A stretch of 5,486 nt of DNA from Phycisphaeraceae bacterium (GTDB lineage: Bacteria > Planctomycetota > Phycisphaerae > Phycisphaerales > Phycisphaeraceae), in contig SKPT01000362.1 of assembly GCA_007119405.1 (NCBI GenBank), forward strand, positions 1 through 5,486, read 5' to 3'. The notes below the pieces were generated by a model. It was given only the letters and a program-made list of their open reading frames with translations, was not told the origin of the DNA and did no database searches. Within the stretch, counting starts at the first letter, position 1. The number at the start of each line of letters is the position of its first letter. The translations under genes were made by a program, and so were the position numbers. This document shows positions 1-2,877 of the stretch, piece by piece.

Positions 1-7
1 CCCCCAG

Positions 8-26
8 CCCCTCCCGAGGGGAGGGG
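8..26. repeat. GC-rich inverted repeat (8-bp stem, GAG loop)
   Basis: CCCCTCCC at 8-15 and its exact reverse complement GGGAGGGG at 19-26 flank a 3-base loop (GAG). It lies about 60 bases beyond the stop codon of the minus-strand chaperone gene, so in that direction it could stop or stabilise the transcript. No T-run follows it on the minus strand within the window, so it does not meet the usual criteria for an intrinsic terminator. It may equally be a dispersed GC-rich palindromic repeat cut by the window edge. The inverted repeat itself is certain; its role is not. Confidence 0.5.
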
Positions 27-62
27 GGTCGGAAGGCGGTCCGCTTGCGTCGGCTACCGGCT

Positions 63-92
63 CTTATCTGTGTTCATCCGTGTTTATCTGTG
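63..92. repeat. Three-unit 10-bp tandem repeat, consensus TTYATCYGTG
   Basis: Three consecutive decamers are visible: CTTATCTGTG (63-72), TTCATCCGTG (73-82) and TTTATCTGTG (83-92). On the minus strand the consensus reads CACRGATRAA. The block is AT-richer than its surroundings. Its third unit overlaps the 3' end of the minus-strand chaperone gene and provides the codons for its last two residues (His-Arg) and its TAA stop at 86-84. From memory, CACAGAT/CACGGAT-type decamer arrays recur between genes in planctomycetes and related genomes; I could not check this. The 10-bp period is close to one helical turn, so all units face the same side of the DNA. Confidence 0.75.
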
Positions 93-1142
93 GCTGTTTC
101 CGGCCTGGTTGGCGTAGCGCGTCACCGCGATCTCGAGCAGGGCGTCGGCCATTTCGGGGATGGGGTTGTAGCTGCCGGTCTCGTAGAGCTGCTGGCGGTA
201 GTTGCGTGAGAGGCGGTCGAACTGCTCGCGGCGCAGGCGGTGCTGGATCTCGAGCTGGGCCTCGCGCAGGGTGCGGCTGGGCGGCTGCTCGATCTCTTCC
301 AGGGCCAGGAACCAGTAGGACTCGCCGCCGGCGATGGGCCCGACGTGCTCGCCCGGATCAAGCTCGGCGAGGGCGTCGTTGAGGGCGGCGTGGGCGAGGG
401 AATTGTCGCCCGTGACCGTGAGTTCGCCGGCGTCGTGGGGGCGGTAGGCGTTGAGGCTTTCGTCGGCGGCGATGTCGGCGAACGGTTCGCCGGCGTCGAG
501 GCGCTCGGTGACGGCGGCGGCCTCGGTCGCGTCGCCGACGAGGATGACGCGCAACGTCCGCCGGGCCGGCGGGTGGTAGGTCTCGCGGTTCTGTTCGTAG
601 TGGCGCTGGATGTGCCGGCGGGTGACGTTGATGCGCGGGTGCAGGTGCTTGCGCATGTGCTCGCGGACGATGATCTCCTCGCGGAACTCGCGCAGCGTCT
701 GCTGGAGGTTCTGCCCGGTGCGCTCCAGCAGCGTTGCGTCGGCCAGGGCGCGCGAGCCGCGGCCGTGACGCCGGATCAGCTCGCGCTCCTGCTCGCGGAC
801 CATGTGGGCGACGCCCTGGCGTTCGCGCCGGGTCAGGTCGCGCTCGGCCTCGGCGAGGATCAATGCCTCGGTGACGATCTGGTCCAGCCGGCCCGCAATC
901 AGCTCCGCCGCCTGCTCGCGGAAGATCGGCTGGGGCAACTGCTCGCCAAGGCGGGCCAGGTCCTCGCTCAGCGGCGCCAGCACGCGGCGGGCGAAGATGG
1001 GTCGGCCGTTGACCTGCCCGACCATCGCGTCGACCGGGTAGCGCGGGTCGTCACCGGCGTCGACGATCTGTTCGGCGTCGGCCCCGGCGGGGGGCGCGGC
1101 CAGGGCGGCGAGCAGGCAGGCGAGGGCGGCGAAGCGGATCAT
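84..1142 (-). CDS. Secreted SurA/PpiC-like peptidyl-prolyl isomerase family chaperone
   Basis: 352-residue protein, probably a periplasmic folding factor for outer-membrane or exported proteins. Residues 1-23 form a signal peptide (Met-Ile-Arg, a hydrophobic Ala/Leu core, then Ala-Asp-Ala as likely cleavage site). Residues 40-190 are a charged, helical SurA-N-like region that begins with the typical 'VGQVNGRPIF' (41-50). Residues 195-287 resemble a parvulin rotamase domain, with an ILV strand (200-202), a 'GEPFADIA' segment (218-225) and 'LDPGEHVGPI' (261-270). A C-terminal helix follows (291-321). The two histidines usual in active parvulins appear to be replaced by Val199 and Trp277, so isomerase activity is doubtful and the role may be chaperoning only. 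The frame stays open 63 codons further upstream, but the start at 1142 is chosen because the signal peptide begins there. No Shine-Dalgarno site is visible. It is divergent from the membrane-protein gene. The family call is fairly secure; the client proteins are unknown. Confidence 0.82.
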   Translation of the reverse strand: MIRFAALACLLAALAAPPAGADAEQIVDAGDDPRYPVDAMVGQVNGRPIFARRVLAPLSEDLARLGEQLPQPIFREQAAELIAGRLDQIVTEALILAEAERDLTRRERQGVAHMVREQERELIRRHGRGSRALADATLLERTGQNLQQTLREFREEIIVREHMRKHLHPRINVTRRHIQRHYEQNRETYHPPARRTLRVILVGDATEAAAVTERLDAGEPFADIAADESLNAYRPHDAGELTVTGDNSLAHAALNDALAELDPGEHVGPIAGGESYWFLALEEIEQPPSRTLREAQLEIQHRLRREQFDRLSRNYRQQLYETGSYNPIPEMADALLEIAVTRYANQAGNSHR

Positions 1143-1182
1143 GAGGCGGAGTTTATGCGCCGCGGCCCGGGGGGACAAGAAG

Positions 1183-1209
1183 CGGGGCGCCCGCCGGGCA
1201 GGCGCCCCG
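1183..1209. repeat. Inverted repeat in divergent intergenic region (9-bp stem)
   Basis: CGGGGCGCC at 1183-1191 pairs perfectly with GGCGCCCCG at 1201-1209 across a 9-base loop. It lies 41 bases upstream of the chaperone start codon. It could be an operator-like palindrome or an RNA hairpin in the leader of either divergent gene. An alternative smaller hairpin, GCCC-GCC-GGGC, exists at 1189-1199. In DNA this GC-rich, palindromes of this size can arise by chance. Confidence 0.4.
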
Positions 1210-1261
1210 GTGCGGGTGCGCCTCAAAGGAGTGACAGGTGCGACGTGCGATGGCCGGGGTG

Positions 1262-1288
1262 CCGCCCTGCGTCGCCCCGGCAGGGCGG
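1262..1288. repeat. Second inverted repeat in divergent intergenic region (9-bp stem)
   Basis: CCGCCCTGC at 1262-1270 is the exact reverse complement of GCAGGGCGG at 1280-1288, with a 9-base loop. It matches the neighbouring hairpin at 1183-1209 in stem and loop size, though not in sequence. Its right arm is part of a 14-base word (1276-1289) found again upstream of actA at 2065-2078. It sits just upstream of the candidate -10 element of the membrane-protein gene, a place where a regulator could act. Function is not shown. Confidence 0.4.
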
Positions 1289-1314
1289 GAGCGCGAACGT
1301 CGGGCTGGCGATCG

Positions 1315-1320
1315 TAGAAT
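1315..1320 (+). promoter_or_regulatory. Candidate -10 element for the membrane-protein gene
   Basis: TAGAAT matches the sigma-70-type consensus TATAAT at five of six positions. It lies 29 bases before the start codon, so transcription would begin near 1327 and leave a leader of about 23 bases that includes the ribosome binding site. No convincing -35 hexamer exists at the right distance (the bases there are CGCGAA-like), so the call is weak. The promoter may depend on an activator or use another sigma factor. Confidence 0.28.
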
Positions 1321-1335
1321 GCAGGCAGCAAGGAT

Positions 1336-1342
1336 AAAGGAG
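1336..1342 (+). promoter_or_regulatory. Ribosome binding site of the membrane-protein gene
   Basis: AAAGGAG is a strong Shine-Dalgarno match, with seven bases between it and the ATG at 1350. It decides the start in favour of 1350 over the in-frame ATG at 1374, which has no such site. It is the only clear Shine-Dalgarno site among the four genes here. Confidence 0.75.
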
Positions 1343-1349
1343 CAGGCCC

Positions 1350-1835
1350 ATGACTGACAGCGGCGGCGAGACGATGAGCACGGAGCGGGCGCTGCGCCTG
1401 GCCTGGATGGGTTGGCTGACGCTGCTGCTGATCCCCTTCTTCGTCTTCCTGGCGGTGCTGGCGACCGTGGCGTTCGACGGCGAGCCGCGGCGGCAGGGCC
1501 TGGCCAGCGGGTTCTTCATCGCATCGCTTCTGTGGCTGCTGCTGAGCCTGCCGGCGGCGTTCATGCTGCGTGACTACCTGTTCCGGGCCTACTGGCGCGG
1601 GCAGGGGATCGACCCGCGCAGCTACCTCAAGGGGCAGTTCACGATCTGGATCGCGGCGGAGATCGGGGGCCTGATCGCCCTGACCGGCTGCCTGGTGAGC
1701 AACACGCTGCTGCCCGGGTTGCTGCCGGCGGCGGTGGCGTTCATGCTCTTCACGCCGTTCTGGCCCAAGGGTCAGGCGATGGTGGAGACCGAGGGCGGCT
1801 CGGAGGACGAGGAAATCTACCGCGAGCCGCGATAG
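1350..1835 (+). CDS. Uncharacterised four-helix inner-membrane protein
   Basis: 161-residue protein that I do not recognise as a named family. It has a short polar N-terminus and about four hydrophobic segments: residues 18-42, 51-73, 98-118 and 121-138. A basic/aromatic loop (about 74-97, 'RDYLFRAYWRGQGIDPRSYL') joins the second and third helices, and an acidic tail occupies 145-159 (Glu/Asp-rich). By the positive-inside rule the loop at 74-97 is probably cytoplasmic. There are no haem (CxxCH), iron-sulfur or catalytic motifs; the only cysteine is Cys114, within the third helix. The start is fixed by a good ribosome binding site, and the gene ends in a terminator, so it looks monocistronic. 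It lies about 300 bp upstream of the act operon on the same strand, so an accessory respiratory role is possible but unsupported. That it is a real gene is well supported by codon pattern, ribosome binding site and terminator. Confidence 0.75.
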   Translation: MTDSGGETMSTERALRLAWMGWLTLLLIPFFVFLAVLATVAFDGEPRRQGLASGFFIASLLWLLLSLPAAFMLRDYLFRAYWRGQGIDPRSYLKGQFTIWIAAEIGGLIALTGCLVSNTLLPGLLPAAVAFMLFTPFWPKGQAMVETEGGSEDEEIYREPR

Positions 1836-1859
1836 AAGGTATCGCGATCTTTTGTGTTT
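1828..1859 (+). terminator. Rho-independent terminator overlapping the stop codon
   Basis: CGCGATA (1828-1834) and TATCGCG (1840-1846) form a perfect 7-bp stem around the loop GAAGG. They are followed by the T-rich stretch ATCTTTTGTGTTT (1847-1859). The TAG stop codon of the membrane-protein gene (1833-1835) lies inside the left arm and loop, so the terminator begins within the coding sequence. This should limit read-through into actA and argues that actA is transcribed from its own promoter. Confidence 0.62.
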
Positions 1860-1862
1860 CGT

Positions 1863-1920
1863 TTCGGTGTATCCGAACGGCGCTTCACGGATCGGGGTGA
1901 TCCCGGCCTGGTTGCCAGGC
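1863..1920. other. Run of three small stem-loops in the actA upstream region
   Basis: Three consecutive inverted repeats occur in under 60 bases: TTCGG/CCGAA (1863-1867 with 1873-1877), GGATC/GATCC (1889-1893 with 1899-1903) and GCCTGG/CCAGGC (1906-1911 with 1915-1920). Loops are 3-5 bases. They follow directly on the terminator. The 298-base stretch between the membrane-protein gene and actA holds no convincing coding region: a frame open from GTG 1854 to 2144 has no ribosome binding site, lacks recognisable protein features and overlaps the actA start. The hairpins may be a processed 3' end, a small structured RNA or chance. Confidence 0.35.
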
Positions 1921-2021
1921 TCACGCGGGCGCGATGGGTTGCAGCGCCGCGGGGATTTTGCGCCAGGCCTCTGAGACAGCGTCGTTTATTCGCACTTCTC
2001 GGCGCCGGCGGGCATGCCGTT

Positions 2022-2050
2022 TTGTCAAGCGGCGGCGAGGTAGCTATCTT
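2022..2050 (+). promoter_or_regulatory. Candidate distal actA promoter (TTGTCA-17-TATCTT)
   Basis: TTGTCA at 2022-2027 matches the -35 consensus at five of six positions. TATCTT at 2045-2050 matches the -10 consensus at four of six. The spacing is an ideal 17 bases. Transcription would start near 2057, leaving an actA leader of about 75 bases. It lies downstream of the preceding gene's terminator, as expected for an operon promoter. A second, closer candidate lies at 2080-2107; either or both may be used. Confidence 0.4.
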
Positions 2051-2079
2051 CTGGGCTTTTCGTGCCCGGCAGGGCGGGC

Positions 2080-2107
2080 TTGAAAGCGGAGGGGGTTGTC
2101 TTACAAT
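2080..2107 (+). promoter_or_regulatory. Candidate proximal actA promoter (TTGAAA-16-TACAAT)
   Basis: TTGAAA at 2080-2085 matches the -35 consensus at five of six positions, and TACAAT at 2102-2107 matches the -10 consensus at five of six, with a 16-base spacer. Transcription would begin near 2114, giving an actA leader of about 20 bases. In a region this GC-rich, two near-consensus hexamers at the right spacing just before a gene are unlikely to be coincidence, so this is the better of the two actA candidates. Confidence 0.5.
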
Positions 2108-2133
2108 CCCCGCCTCGCGGCGGTTGAATCCTC

Positions 2134-2877
2134 ATGGCAAGTGACAAGCAGGCAAGCCGATTCGTCTTCCCCCGGTGGGCCAACTACCTGCTGCCGCTGC
2201 TCGTGCTCGGTGCGGTCGGTGGGGGGCTGTACGTGCCGGTGGTGATCGGCTTCGGGCTCTCGGCCGACACGCTGTGGCGCGGCTACGCGCCGGCGCAGCC
2301 GGTGCCGTTCAGCCACGCGCTGCATGCCGGGGAGCTGGGCATGGACTGCCGCTACTGCCACACGACGGTGGAGGACGCGAGCTTCGCGGCCATCCCCGAC
2401 ACGCAGCTTTGCATCTCCTGCCACAGCCCGGAGGAGGGCGTGGCGGGCATCGCCAAGGACAGCCCGCTGCTGCGGCCGGTGCATGAGAGCTACGAGACGG
2501 GCCGGCCGGTGGAGTGGGTGAAGGTGCACGACCAGGCGGACTTCGTCTACTTCGATCACTCGGCGCACGTGAACCGGGGCGTCTCATGCGTGGAGTGCCA
2601 CGGGCGGGTCGATCGGATGGAGCGGGTGTACATGGCGGAGAACATGTCGATGGCGTGGTGCCTGGACTGCCACCAGCAGCCGGAGATGCACCTGCGTCCG
2701 CTGGAAGAGGTGACGAACCTGGCGTGGGATCCGCGTGATCACCTCGAGGCCCAGGGCGTGGAGACGGAGGGGATGACGCGCGATCAGGCCCAGCGCCAGA
2801 TCGGGCTGGAGTTGAAGGAGAAGTACAACATTCACAGTCGCACCTACATGATGAGCTGCTCGACGTGTCATCGCTAA
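2134..2877 (+). CDS. actA: ActA, pentaheme cytochrome c subunit of alternative complex III
   Basis: 247-residue membrane-anchored multihaem cytochrome c. It should take part in electron transfer from the ACIII iron-sulfur subunit to a cytochrome c or terminal oxidase on the outer face of the inner membrane. One membrane helix spans about residues 18-42. Five CxxCH haem attachment motifs follow: CRYCH 72-76, CISCH 93-97, CVECH 152-156, CLDCH 176-180 and CSTCH 242-246, the last almost at the C-terminus. His-containing segments such as 'FSHALHAG' (59-66) and 'YFDHSAHV' (139-146) can supply distal haem ligands. Motif number, anchor and size agree with ActA of known ACIII. The start at 2134 is secure at its 5' side because an in-frame TGA lies at 2125-2127. 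No Shine-Dalgarno site is visible. Its last 13 bases overlap actB, indicating one operon with coupled translation. A NrfH- or Cyc2-type multihaem protein is far less likely given the adjacent actB. Confidence 0.93.
   Translation: MASDKQASRFVFPRWANYLLPLLVLGAVGGGLYVPVVIGFGLSADTLWRGYAPAQPVPFSHALHAGELGMDCRYCHTTVEDASFAAIPDTQLCISCHSPEEGVAGIAKDSPLLRPVHESYETGRPVEWVKVHDQADFVYFDHSAHVNRGVSCVECHGRVDRMERVYMAENMSMAWCLDCHQQPEMHLRPLEEVTNLAWDPRDHLEAQGVETEGMTRDQAQRQIGLELKEKYNIHSRTYMMSCSTCHR

Noticed and set aside
1143..1331. 63-codon N-terminal extension of the chaperone gene
   Set aside because: The extension is Arg/Pro/Ala-rich and would bury a good signal peptide that begins at the Met encoded at 1142-1140.
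240..1337. 365-codon open frame on the plus strand across the chaperone gene
   Set aside because: The product is Gly/Ala/Val-rich without domain features and lies opposite a well-supported SurA/PpiC-like gene with a signal peptide.
1854..2144. 96-codon open frame between the membrane-protein gene and actA
   Set aside because: GTG start inside the terminator T-tract, no ribosome binding site, runs through both candidate promoters and overlaps the actA start; composition is not protein-like.
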